35,866 bases of DNA, from positions 1 through 35,866 of IMG/VR virus record IMGVR_UViG_3300025128_000153; one strand, 5' to 3'. Source of the DNA: a virus. The notes beneath the pieces were generated by a model. The model was not told the origin of the DNA and made no database searches. It saw only the letters and a program-made list of their open reading frames with translations. A program made the position numbers and the translations under genes. How positions within the stretch are numbered: the stretch's first letter is position 1; every line of letters starts with the position of its first letter. Of this stretch, positions 20,241 through 29,044 are shown in pieces.

Positions 20241-21230
20241 GTGGCTAGTACTTCAACAACTGAGACATGGGACGCGGCATGGACCCTCACCATGAGGGCA
20301 AAGCGCAAGCGTCTTACTGACAACTTCTTCGACTCATATCCTACCTTGGAGGCTTTTCGCTCCAGTGGTGCGCTTGAGATGGAGAATGGCGGCAAAGAGA
20401 TCCAAGAAGACATCCTCTATGCTGGCAACTCGGCTGAGTATTTCAGCGGGTATGATGTATTGAACACCGATGCCGTAGACGGCATTACGGCGGCTTTTTA
20501 CCCGTTCCGTTACGCCAGTTGCCCCATTACCATCAACCATGTTGAGGAAATGGAAAACCGCAAGACGGATGCGGCCATGAAGTTGCTGGAAGCGAAGACG
20601 CAGCAGTCGATGCTGACCTTGCGCGACCAGATCAACACTTCGTTGTATTCGGCGCAGACGGGCAAGGCTCCGTTGGGGCTACAGGACATCATTGCTGATG
20701 CGCCCGGCACCACCCCGACCACCTTGGGCGGCATCACCGTTAGTGGCAATAGCTGGTGGAAGAACAAGACCAACGATGCCAGCGGCGACACCTCGTTTGT
20801 AACCATCAGTAACACGAACTTTTACGAGGGAATGTTACGGATGAGCACGACTTGGAACGACATCAGTGAAGGCAATGAGCAGCCTACCCACATTTTTACC
20901 ACGAATGACCTTTATGGCGATTTCGAGGAGATTTTTGAGGGAACGGGCTACCAGCGTCTGACGGGCAAAGACTCGCCCGGCGTTGATGGTCGCTTGCCGT
21001 CTTTCCGGGGTATTCCGGTCCAGTATGACCGCGATTGCGGTTCGGGCCGTATGTATTTTCTCAACACGAACTATCTGAAGCTGAAGATGCAGAATGGGAT
21101 GAACTTTGCGAAGACCCCGTTCCGCGAGCCAGCCAACCAGATGGCGAAGGTTGCTTTTATCATTGTTGGTCTTCAGTTGACTACTAACAATCGCCGCAGA
21201 CAGGGCGTTATTCATAGCTTGACTGCGTAA
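20241..21230 (+). CDS. Major capsid protein
   Basis: 329 aa. The start is GTG with AGGAG eight bases upstream. The protein matches the large family of phage capsid proteins that begin TETWDAAWT-TMR, contain AGNSAEYFSGYDVLNTDAVDG, EAKTQQSMLTLRDQINT and WWKNKTNDASG, and end with DRDCGSGRMYFLNTNYLKL and NRRRQGVI. A TGTTACA site overlaps the leader just before its ribosome site (20222-20228), while the gene itself contains none. Confidence 0.87.
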   Translation: MASTSTTETWDAAWTLTMRAKRKRLTDNFFDSYPTLEAFRSSGALEMENGGKEIQEDILYAGNSAEYFSGYDVLNTDAVDGITAAFYPFRYASCPITINHVEEMENRKTDAAMKLLEAKTQQSMLTLRDQINTSLYSAQTGKAPLGLQDIIADAPGTTPTTLGGITVSGNSWWKNKTNDASGDTSFVTISNTNFYEGMLRMSTTWNDISEGNEQPTHIFTTNDLYGDFEEIFEGTGYQRLTGKDSPGVDGRLPSFRGIPVQYDRDCGSGRMYFLNTNYLKLKMQNGMNFAKTPFREPANQMAKVAFIIVGLQLTTNNRRRQGVIHSLTA

Positions 21231-21296
21231 TAATCATCCGAGTCCCAAGCCAATGGGGCTTTAAGTCCGAGAAAAGGACAAAGGAGCAAGTTTCAA

Positions 21297-22061
21297 ATGG
21301 GTATTCAAAATCAAAACTTTGCCGTTAATCGCATAGGCGGTTTCGGCCAGCAAGGCGTTTTTACTGAGTCCTCGACTCCGAAATACCCAGTTGGCCAGAT
21401 CGTTGAGTTGTCTAACGGTAATCGTTATCGTTACGGCTACACGGGTGCTGCTATTGCAGCGGGCCTGCTGGTGTCACAAGACCTTTCGGCTACTTCGCTG
21501 GTTGAGACTGACAATATCGTCATCGCAGCAGCCAGTGGTTTTGACCCAGCCGCTGGGTCGAAGCAGTTCCAGATTACGCTTGCCAGCGTTACTTTGGATC
21601 AGTATTCGGGTGCGCTTCTTCAGATAACTGATGATGCGGGCGAAGGTCACCAGTATCGCATTAAGTCGAACAGTGCCACTGGTGCCACGACGAGCGGCAA
21701 GGTGGATATTTACCTGTATGACGGCATCAAAGTTGCGCTAACGACTGCAAGTGACATTGCTATCGTTGGTGAGCTATGGAGCAATGTCGTTGGGGCTACC
21801 GCAGCCACGGATTACGTCATTTCCGGTGTTACAACGATGGCAATGACCTCCGGTTATTACGGCTGGTTCCAAACGGCGGGCGTTGCTACGATTCTCGCAG
21901 ATGGCACCATCGCTATAGGCGATAACCTAACGCTGAGTGATGGCGTTACGGGTGCTGTCCAGCTTAAAGACGCTGAAACCGAGCCGTTGGTTGGCTTTGC
22001 TGCATATGCGCCCGATAATACGGGCCATGTCGGCGTAGTGATCCAAGGATTGGTTGCTTAG
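21297..22061 (+). CDS. Probable virion structural or head-decoration protein
   Basis: 254 aa with a strong AAGGAG ribosome site. It is rich in Gly, Ala, Thr and Ser with alternating beta strands. It has no cysteine, no charged coiled coil and no membrane segment. Its composition and its position directly after the major capsid gene, with a strong terminator behind it, suggest an abundant particle protein such as a decoration or cement protein. I do not recognise the family. The leader between the capsid stop and this start has a weak AAGCC-AATGG-GGCTT hairpin (21247-21261). Confidence 0.65.
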   Translation: MGIQNQNFAVNRIGGFGQQGVFTESSTPKYPVGQIVELSNGNRYRYGYTGAAIAAGLLVSQDLSATSLVETDNIVIAAASGFDPAAGSKQFQITLASVTLDQYSGALLQITDDAGEGHQYRIKSNSATGATTSGKVDIYLYDGIKVALTTASDIAIVGELWSNVVGATAATDYVISGVTTMAMTSGYYGWFQTAGVATILADGTIAIGDNLTLSDGVTGAVQLKDAETEPLVGFAAYAPDNTGHVGVVIQGLVA

Positions 22062-22076
22062 TCTTATAAAAACCAT

Positions 22077-22118
22077 TGACCGAGGTGGGGCTTTGGCCCC
22101 ACCTCGGTCAACTTTAAT
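22077..22118 (+). terminator. Strong terminator after capsid genes
   Basis: TGACCGAGGTGGGGC (22077-22091) pairs perfectly over 15 bases with 22096-22110 round a TTTG loop, followed by ACTTTAATT. It would reduce transcription from the capsid genes into the tail genes and so set protein ratios. Confidence 0.85.
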
Positions 22119-22133
22119 TAGAAAGAAACTACC

Positions 22134-22547
22134 GTGAATAAAACTCCCAAGCAGCCGCAGAGCGTTACAGCAATCGACCCACAAGAAGCACAAAAAGTAA
22201 CAGCGGCAACTGCTCCCCCTACTGTAAGTGTTACAGCCGATCAGATTGCGGAAGTAATTGCCAATGCAAGCGATGACGTAAAAGAAAAGATTCGTGTGCG
22301 ATTGGACCTCAACAAGACCCATGCTCGCGCCAAGAAAAGACCGATGAACAACCAACAGGTTCGCAATACGGTCAAGGCGTTTGGCGAAGTGTCCCATGTT
22401 GATGGATTTGTTCCCGATCCTCCGAGTCGTATTACCGAGCGGGGCCAAGAGGCTGTTGACATCTGGAGAAATAGGTGGATTGAAGGAAACGGTAACAATT
22501 TAAGCGAATATGATCTCGACCAAATAGCTTCGGAAGCAACGATGTAA
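22134..22547 (+). CDS. Unrecognised protein between capsid and adaptor genes
   Basis: 137 aa, GTG start. The first 40 residues are Thr/Pro/Ala-rich and disordered. Residues 40-75 form a helix (VTADQIAEVIANASDDVKEKI, split by a turn). The last 60 residues are basic then acidic, with PDPPSRITERGQEAVDIW. Its stop lies inside a TGTAACA site (22543-22549) that also includes the first base of the next ATG. Function unknown. Confidence 0.65.
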   Translation: MNKTPKQPQSVTAIDPQEAQKVTAATAPPTVSVTADQIAEVIANASDDVKEKIRVRLDLNKTHARAKKRPMNNQQVRNTVKAFGEVSHVDGFVPDPPSRITERGQEAVDIWRNRWIEGNGNNLSEYDLDQIASEATM

Positions 22548-22548
22548 C

Positions 22549-22767
22549 ATGGCAGACCCCGTTCATGGCGATCTAACCGTAAATGGGAACGTCTTTGCTG
22601 CTGGGTATAGGGGTGACGGGACGCAGTTTAACGCGCTCGGCGCACCCCAACTCACTGGCACTCAGCGAGATGCGTTGGCCAATGTTGCAAATGGCATAAT
22701 AATATACAATTCTACGACCAATAAGCTGCAAGTTCGGGCTAATGGAAGCTGGGTAGACCTACATTGA
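22549..22767 (+). CDS. Small protein with fibre-like repeat motif
   Basis: 72 aa, ATG one base after the previous stop. It begins HGDLTVNGNVFAAGYRGDG, like the beta-repeat modules of phage tail fibres. It then has LTGTQRDALANVANGIIIYN followed by TTNKLQVRANGSWVDLH, a motif widely found at the ends of phage structural proteins. It may be a minor virion or neck component. Its TGA overlaps the TTG start of the next gene. Confidence 0.7.
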   Translation: MADPVHGDLTVNGNVFAAGYRGDGTQFNALGAPQLTGTQRDALANVANGIIIYNSTTNKLQVRANGSWVDLH

Positions 22768-23468
22768 CTAATATTGAAGTAATACAGCTTGCGCTTCGCC
22801 GGGTTGGCCTATCTACTACTTCGACAACCTTCAAAGATGGTGCAAGGTCGTATTTAAACCTCGCAACTAAGGATCTTGCCTCAAGGGCAAAGTGGTTTTG
22901 GCTGTTTAAAGAGAGTAGCTTTACTTGCGTTAGTAGCCAGCGCAGTTACAGCCTCGCTGCGGATGTAGCCGAGCCTCTTTCCTTTAGAAACAGCACCGAA
23001 GATCATGTGCTGGTTATCTGGAGCAGCCAAGACTTAGATGCTAATGACCCGGATCACTCCGAAACAGGCGATCCTCGTTACGTTAGCATTGACGGCATCA
23101 ACTCATCCACGGGTTACATTAGCGTTGCCCTATACCCCAAGCCCGACAACAGCACGGATGTAATTAAATACCGCTACTATGGCTTCGTTCCAGACTTTTC
23201 CTCTGATGACGATAGCAACTCGCTCGACCCATATGTCCACCCCTTGTTACAGCCAGCACTTGTTTTTGGAATAAGTGCGCTATATAAACAAGAAAAAGGG
23301 GATGACCAAGGGTCTATGGTAGACAAAGCGGAGATGGAGCGGATCATCCAGCGGGGGTTGTTACAAAACACTACAGTTCAAGGCAATCGGTCTTACCGGA
23401 TGCGCCGCCGCGACAGCATGAATGGTGGTGCTTTTGACTTCAAGCCATTAGAAGGCAGCCTCTCCTAA
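22764..23468 (+). CDS. Head-tail adaptor (gp4/gp11-like)
   Basis: 234 aa. The start is TTG, coupled to the upstream stop in a TTGA overlap. The helical N-terminus (VIQLALRRVGL), the RAKWFWLFKESSF segment, a YSLAADVAEPLSFRN-type beta strand, the PRYVSIDGINSSTGYISVALYP core, YRYYGFVPDF, and the long C-terminal helix LLQPALVFGISALYKQEKGDD fit the adaptor family that sits under the portal of short-tailed phages. Two TGTTACA sites in Leu-Leu-Gln codons lie at 23245 and 23359. Confidence 0.7.
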   Translation: MTNIEVIQLALRRVGLSTTSTTFKDGARSYLNLATKDLASRAKWFWLFKESSFTCVSSQRSYSLAADVAEPLSFRNSTEDHVLVIWSSQDLDANDPDHSETGDPRYVSIDGINSSTGYISVALYPKPDNSTDVIKYRYYGFVPDFSSDDDSNSLDPYVHPLLQPALVFGISALYKQEKGDDQGSMVDKAEMERIIQRGLLQNTTVQGNRSYRMRRRDSMNGGAFDFKPLEGSLS

Positions 23469-24973
23469 TGCCTATTAACGCAAGCTCGGTTCAATACGGA
23501 CCTTGGTCAAAAGGAGTTAGATACGACCTCCCTACTGAGGACATGGGAATCGACGCATTGTATTCAATGAGCAACTGCCGAGTTGGACAGGCGGGGCAAG
23601 TAGAGAAGCGAAAAGGGTTTTCTAAGTTCAATGGCTCGGCTCTTAATAGCGGTGCTACTGTAACAGCCGTTGGCCAAGTAACATTAGCGGGCGTAGAAAA
23701 GACTTTTGCAATATCGGGTAACAAGTTTTTTGACATCACAGGCGGCACTGGGACGGATCGAACGGGCAGTGCAACTATTACTGCCGGAAATGACAATGTG
23801 TGGGAGTGGGTGCTGGCTGGATCATCGCTGGTGCTGACCAATGGCGTAGACACCGATGCAATAGCATGGACAGGCGGCACGAACAATATAGCAGCCTTAG
23901 ATGATGACGGTAGATTCACGAAGGGCGCACACATCGCCTATTGGGACAATAGATTATGGATAGGTAATGTAGATGGCGCAAAATACCAGCTTTGGAGAAG
24001 CAATACGGGCGATATTACCACATGGGGTTCGACCGATTACTACAACTTTGACTATGACATTACAGGCATTGCCCCTATCGGCAACTCTTTGGCCGTTCAT
24101 ACTGACGAAGGCGTTCACACCCTAACTCCAACGGGCAACGCTACTGTTCCGTATCAAGTTTCTCGCCGTGCGCCAGTTGGCACGGTTTCTGGTCGGGGCA
24201 TTGTTACAATTCCTTCGGGGTTACAGATTTTCCCTCGGCTTGATGGGTTTTACGCATGGAATGGCGGCGATGAAGTCACTAAGATAAGCCAAGCATTAGA
24301 TGGCAGTCGCTTTTGGGACAAGCTCAACACAGCTAAACTGAGCCTTTGCCACGGAATATATTATCCCAACATGAACGAGGTGTGGTGGTTTATTCCCTAT
24401 GGGGCCTCGCAGGCTACCAACAACTACGCGGTCGTTTATAACACGCTACTAAACTGCTGGTCTGGCCCTTATACCAATATGGCGCGGGATGCTTCTGGCT
24501 TAGTAGATGACTTGCCCCATGCGGGCGGCTTCGATGGGTTCGTCTACACCCATGACACGACAAACGCAGATGACACCTCGGCCATATCAGCTACATTTGA
24601 AACAGGATCGCCTGCGCCAATGGGGGCCGATGTTAGGCTGCGCTGGCTCTATGCCCGCCACTTTTTCGATACGCAAGATAGTGGATATGACGTTCAAGTG
24701 TTACAGCAGTCTCCCAAGATAACAGGCACAACGGAAGCTATCTTGATGGGCGAATTGAGCGCAGGTCTTGGCTCGTTTACGCTGGGAACGTCAAAGTTGG
24801 GTGGAAACACCGATGCTTTATACGCAGATACTGACTTGATAGGCTACGACAACATGAGTCAGCTTAAATATACCAACAATGCTTTAGACGAACCATTTAC
24901 CTTTAGGCGCGTAATGTTACAATACAAGCCTATTGGCCGAATGCGCCGCCGAAAAGTTATAGGGGTGGAGTAA
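23468..24973 (+). CDS. Tail nozzle or hub-like beta-propeller protein
   Basis: 501 aa, start overlapping the upstream stop by one base (TAATG). Beta-rich with repeated W and G: GPWSKGVRYDLPTEDMG at the start, HIAYWDNRLWIGNVDG, LQIFPRLDGFYAWNGGDEV and NMNEVWWFIPYG. This fits the propeller-like nozzle/stabilisation proteins (T7 gp12 or P22 gp10 roles) that follow the adaptor in podoviruses. Five TGTWACA or one-mismatch sites occur in it. The assignment is from composition and order rather than a firm family motif. Confidence 0.65.
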   Translation: MPINASSVQYGPWSKGVRYDLPTEDMGIDALYSMSNCRVGQAGQVEKRKGFSKFNGSALNSGATVTAVGQVTLAGVEKTFAISGNKFFDITGGTGTDRTGSATITAGNDNVWEWVLAGSSLVLTNGVDTDAIAWTGGTNNIAALDDDGRFTKGAHIAYWDNRLWIGNVDGAKYQLWRSNTGDITTWGSTDYYNFDYDITGIAPIGNSLAVHTDEGVHTLTPTGNATVPYQVSRRAPVGTVSGRGIVTIPSGLQIFPRLDGFYAWNGGDEVTKISQALDGSRFWDKLNTAKLSLCHGIYYPNMNEVWWFIPYGASQATNNYAVVYNTLLNCWSGPYTNMARDASGLVDDLPHAGGFDGFVYTHDTTNADDTSAISATFETGSPAPMGADVRLRWLYARHFFDTQDSGYDVQVLQQSPKITGTTEAILMGELSAGLGSFTLGTSKLGGNTDALYADTDLIGYDNMSQLKYTNNALDEPFTFRRVMLQYKPIGRMRRRKVIGVE

Positions 24974-24979
24974 AAGGTC

Positions 24980-27900
24980 ATGGCAAACGGATCATTTGAT
25001 TACAAAAAAGACCCTCGCTTTAGAAAAATACAAGAAGGGGCGAAATACGGTCAATACGATAGAGACACACTTTCAAAGGCATTGTCGGGCCAAGACCTTA
25101 TGGGTTCGGGGGGCTACAATATTCACCACGCTGGGGCACTTATTGCCGATAGTGGCTTTAACCCCAATGCGTCTTTTGCCGACTACACCAAGGGCCTTGC
25201 TGGGGTTATGGGGGATGATCCAAATGCAAGGAACCCCGGCTTCGGTGGTATGTCTTTTAATGAGTTTCAAAGCCTGTTTCCAACGCAAGCGGTGGACTTT
25301 ACCCGCAGCGACGCTTTTAAGAACATAAGTGTTCCGAAGACGGCAACGCCAAGCCAAGGCAACCCAGCCCTCGTTGTGTCTCCGGATGATTCCACTGACG
25401 AGCCTGCTTCTACCACTACTGCTACTGCGACACCAACGCCCCCGCCCCCGCCAACTTCCAGTGGCATAGATCCGGGCATGAATGAGTTCTACCAAGGCGA
25501 GTTGGAAAAGGCGCGTAACTTAGCTCGCCAAGGCCGCACCGACTTCAACCTGCAAGATGCAGCAATAGCGGCTGGTCGCATGGGTCTTCCTAATGATATT
25601 GAAAGCCTACGTGCGATGGTGATGCAAGACTTCGTTGCCCCACAGGGTGCATCAACGGGTCCATCGGCACAGCCGCAGGTAGATGTAACAAGAGAGCAGC
25701 CCGGTATAACATTTCAAGGTGCTGGTCCGTCCCAAGCCGCAGCGCAAGCCGTAGGGGGTGTTACTGACCTTGAGTTGCGGCAGCAGCAGATGGACACGCA
25801 GCGCGAGCTTATAAGCAGCGCAGAGGAAGCGGCTGCCCGCACCCGACAAGGGTTGCCCGGCCTCAAGGTAGCCGATCCAAATCTTAACATACAGATAGCA
25901 GAGGCGGCAGCCCCAACAGGCGGCCCATCTATAGGAACGGGCTTTGCGGCACCTAATATGCTTGCAACGGGTGATGTAGAATACGACCCCGAATACTTTA
26001 AATACGAAACCGATTTACAAAACTTTATGCTGGATGCCTTGCGCCAAAACCTATCGGGGCAAGGCGGCATGGACGCTGTTACATCAGCACAGATGGCAGA
26101 TGTTGCAGCCAAGCAAGCTAAAGACGAAGCTCAGACAGTAGAAGACCTTCAGCGGTATGGAGTATTGCGAGGGGGTGGGGATACGGCAGACGTATTGGGA
26201 GAATTGCGGTCTGGATACGGACGCACTTACTCCGACATATTAGCTGACCAAGCCACTCGACAGCAAAATGATCCTCGACTTGAAGCGGCAATGCAATTAG
26301 CGCAATTAGGCAGTGACCGTTACATGAGGGGCGGCGAGATGATAGGCCGCCTTGGCGGGCAAGATACACTGGCAGCGCGAGATGCCCAACAAAGGGCCAT
26401 AGAGCGACAAGAGGGCATGTCGCTGGAAGCGCAGATCGCCAATCAGCAAGCCATAGAGCGCGAAGCTGATATTAGCGGCTTCCTACGTGGAGCAAGATCG
26501 CTTGAGGGCAGAGGACAAGACATTGACGCGCAGTTTGGTCGCGCAGATCGCCAGTTAGAGCAGGCGCGGGTGCTGGCACCGCAGTATCAGTCGGCTGCCG
26601 ACATGGCTCGCAGCGATGCGATGTTACAGCAAGACGTGGCTGACAGAAACCTCGCTCGCGGGCTTACCATCACGGAGCCGACAACGCGAGAACGCTTTGA
26701 AGAGGGAGTGCGCGGAGCGCAGCAGGCTGAGTCATTAGCGGAAGCGGGTGTTACAGGCCGATTCGACGGGCAGAATACGCTTGCCAGAGATCAGATGTAT
26801 GAGGACTCAAGAAATCTCAGCAAAGAACTGGCCAACAAGGTAAGGATGGGGACCTTGGATGCTGAAAAAGCATTTTCGTTACAAGGCCTCATTAATGAAG
26901 GCAACCTTGATCAAGTCAAAGCAGAGCTTGCTTCTGCTGAGTCAATGCAAGAGGCAGACATTTCACAAGAAGAAAGACAGTCGCAGCGCGACTATTCCAA
27001 CTTCACAAAAGAACTCAACAATGCTCTTGCCTTGGCTAATATTGACCTAACAAAATCCGAAAGAATACAAGGATTAATTAATGACGGCAACCTTGAACTG
27101 GCAGAAAAAGAGCTTGAAGGCCTTGGAATAACCGTTGGACAAGAAGAACGTCAGTCGCAACGCGACTACTCATTAGCGCAAAAAGAACTTACCAACCGCC
27201 TTACCTTGGCCAACATTGATGTAACAAAAGCTGAAAGAATACAAACCCTCATTAATAACGGTCAGCTTGACTTAGCAGAAAAAGAGCTTGAAGGCCTTGG
27301 AATAACTACCGAAGCAGACAAAGAGATGCAAACCGAAAGGTTAGCAGCCGCCTCGGAAGACCTTAGAAACGAATTAGCGAATAGGGTTGAGCTTGGCACC
27401 TTGAGCATGGACCAAGCAACTACAATACAAACGCTTATCAATAGTGGAAACCTTGACTTGGCTACGGCAGAGCTTGCCTCGGCTGAAGCCATGCAAACGG
27501 AGCGGGTGGAACAAGAGGAGAGGCAGTCACAGCGCGATCACGCCAACTTCCAGAAAGAGCTTACTAACCGCCTTGATTTGGCCAATATAGACCTAACGAA
27601 GGCTGAGAGAATACAGGGGTTAATTAATAGCGGTAATTTGGAAGAGGCGAATGCTGAACTGGAATCGGCTGAACGAATGCAGACCGAAGCACTGGAATCT
27701 GGAGAACGAATGCAGACGGAGCGGGTGCTGGCATCCTCGGAAGACCTTAGAAACGAGTTGGCAAACCGGGTTGCGCTTGGCAATATTACGATGGAGCAAG
27801 CGACTTCCGTACAAACGCTTATCAATAGTGGAAACCTTGACTTGGCGCAAGAAGAGTTGCTTGGTATTAAATATACCACCGATGCTGAAAAAGAGATGCA

Positions 27901-28594
27901 AACTGAGCGCATTGACATGGACGAAAGGCAGTCGCAGCGCGACTACGCCAACTTTGAGAAAGAGCTTACCAACCGCCTTGACTTAGCTAATATTGACCTA
28001 ACGAAGGCTGAAAGAATACAGGGCCTTATTAACAGCGGGAACCTTGAACTGGCGCAAGCTGAATTGGATTCGGCTGAAGCCATGCAGACGGAAAGAATTG
28101 ACTCAGAGGAACGTATGCAGACGGAGCGCATCGTATCGCAAGAGGGTCAGTTTAACAGCGAGCTTGAGTTCCGTAGGGCTATTGAAGTAGGCGCAATAGA
28201 CGGTATGCCTACGTTACAATCTCAGTTACAAAAAGCTCAGTTGGCCGATATGCTTACCGCCCGACAGGCTGAGTCGCTTGGTCAACTCCTTGCCCTTGCC
28301 AACGCTTTACCAGACGAGCAGCGAGGAAAGGCTATGGCGGCCATATCAAAGCCCATACAGCAGTTCATGGAAGGGCGTGGTTACACCGATACCAAGGCAG
28401 CTATCGCTAATATACTTAACGTAAACGCGGAAGATTACGGTGGCGAAGCACCAAAGCCGGGGCAGCCACCGCCAGTAGACCGCGTTGAACAAAAGCGAGA
28501 ACAACTGCGCGGAATAGGACTAACTCCTGACGAGGTGCAGATGGCACTTGATGGCGTTAGCGTTGAAGAAATTTTCCGACTTAGGGATAGGTAA
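24980..28594 (+). CDS. Giant ejection or internal-virion protein with about 60-aa repeats
   Basis: 1204 aa. The N-terminal 120 residues are globular (a GYNIHHAGALIADSGFNP motif and a FNEFQSLFP stretch), followed by a Thr/Pro linker and a long helical Ala/Gln-rich region. From about residue 605 to 1055 there are seven tandem 58-68-aa repeats, each ending with a LIN-x-GNL-x2-A-x2-EL core, in two alternating types (ERQSQRDYANFEKELTNRL and SEDLRNELANRVELGTL). The C-terminus is helical. Length, helicity and position between nozzle and fibre suggest an ejected core protein such as those of T7. No lytic transglycosylase motif was found. Confidence 0.65.
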   Translation: MANGSFDYKKDPRFRKIQEGAKYGQYDRDTLSKALSGQDLMGSGGYNIHHAGALIADSGFNPNASFADYTKGLAGVMGDDPNARNPGFGGMSFNEFQSLFPTQAVDFTRSDAFKNISVPKTATPSQGNPALVVSPDDSTDEPASTTTATATPTPPPPPTSSGIDPGMNEFYQGELEKARNLARQGRTDFNLQDAAIAAGRMGLPNDIESLRAMVMQDFVAPQGASTGPSAQPQVDVTREQPGITFQGAGPSQAAAQAVGGVTDLELRQQQMDTQRELISSAEEAAARTRQGLPGLKVADPNLNIQIAEAAAPTGGPSIGTGFAAPNMLATGDVEYDPEYFKYETDLQNFMLDALRQNLSGQGGMDAVTSAQMADVAAKQAKDEAQTVEDLQRYGVLRGGGDTADVLGELRSGYGRTYSDILADQATRQQNDPRLEAAMQLAQLGSDRYMRGGEMIGRLGGQDTLAARDAQQRAIERQEGMSLEAQIANQQAIEREADISGFLRGARSLEGRGQDIDAQFGRADRQLEQARVLAPQYQSAADMARSDAMLQQDVADRNLARGLTITEPTTRERFEEGVRGAQQAESLAEAGVTGRFDGQNTLARDQMYEDSRNLSKELANKVRMGTLDAEKAFSLQGLINEGNLDQVKAELASAESMQEADISQEERQSQRDYSNFTKELNNALALANIDLTKSERIQGLINDGNLELAEKELEGLGITVGQEERQSQRDYSLAQKELTNRLTLANIDVTKAERIQTLINNGQLDLAEKELEGLGITTEADKEMQTERLAAASEDLRNELANRVELGTLSMDQATTIQTLINSGNLDLATAELASAEAMQTERVEQEERQSQRDHANFQKELTNRLDLANIDLTKAERIQGLINSGNLEEANAELESAERMQTEALESGERMQTERVLASSEDLRNELANRVALGNITMEQATSVQTLINSGNLDLAQEELLGIKYTTDAEKEMQTERIDMDERQSQRDYANFEKELTNRLDLANIDLTKAERIQGLINSGNLELAQAELDSAEAMQTERIDSEERMQTERIVSQEGQFNSELEFRRAIEVGAIDGMPTLQSQLQKAQLADMLTARQAESLGQLLALANALPDEQRGKAMAAISKPIQQFMEGRGYTDTKAAIANILNVNAEDYGGEAPKPGQPPPVDRVEQKREQLRGIGLTPDEVQMALDGVSVEEIFRLRDR
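26790..28140 (+). repeat. Tandem coding repeats in the ejection protein
   Basis: Seven in-frame repeats with 173-205-bp spacing. LINxGNL cores begin near 26888, 27075, 27248, 27432, 27619, 27819 and 28024. Copies at about 27425-27460 and 27812-27847 share more than 30 identical bases, so recent duplication or gene conversion is likely. Confidence 0.85.
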
Positions 28595-28606
28595 AGGAAG
28601 TATAAC

Positions 28607-29029
28607 ATGGACCCACTTACAATCGCACTATTAGGCTCTGCTGCTGTTAAAACAGGCGCGGGCATGTATAGCAGGCATCGCCAAGGTCGGGCAATGGAGA
28701 GCGCACAGAACAAGCAAGAAGATGAGCAGCGCAGGCTTAACGCCATTGCCCAGCTTCAGCGCAGCGCACCGCAACAAGCGGCTCTTAAATACAAAATGCC
28801 CAAAGATGCGATGGTAGCTGATGTAGTCGGTCAACTTGCTGGGCTGGGCGGGCAAGTGGCTATGATGAGAGGTGGTGGCGGGGGCGGTGATGCAATGGCA
28901 TCTGGCGGCCAAGGCCTGTCTGGTGGCGTTGTTGATCCTAGTACCCTAATGAAACCCGCCAACGCCTACACAAGGGGCTTTGGCCAGCGCAGAGCCATCG
29001 ACACATGGCAACCAAGTTATTTACGGTAG
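28607..29029 (+). CDS. Small ejection-type protein with hydrophobic start and Gly/Met tail
   Basis: 140 aa, AGGA upstream. It starts with PLTIALLGSAAVKTGAGM, an Ala/Gly-rich amphipathic or membrane-active helix. Then comes a Q/R/E-rich helix (NKQEDEQRRLNAIAQLQRS), then VVGQLAGLGGQVAMMRGGG and a Gly-rich tail. Short proteins of this type often accompany ejection proteins in podoviruses (compare T7 gp14). The role is inferred. Confidence 0.65.
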   Translation: MDPLTIALLGSAAVKTGAGMYSRHRQGRAMESAQNKQEDEQRRLNAIAQLQRSAPQQAALKYKMPKDAMVADVVGQLAGLGGQVAMMRGGGGGGDAMASGGQGLSGGVVDPSTLMKPANAYTRGFGQRRAIDTWQPSYLR

Positions 29030-29044
29030 GTAGAGGATATCATA

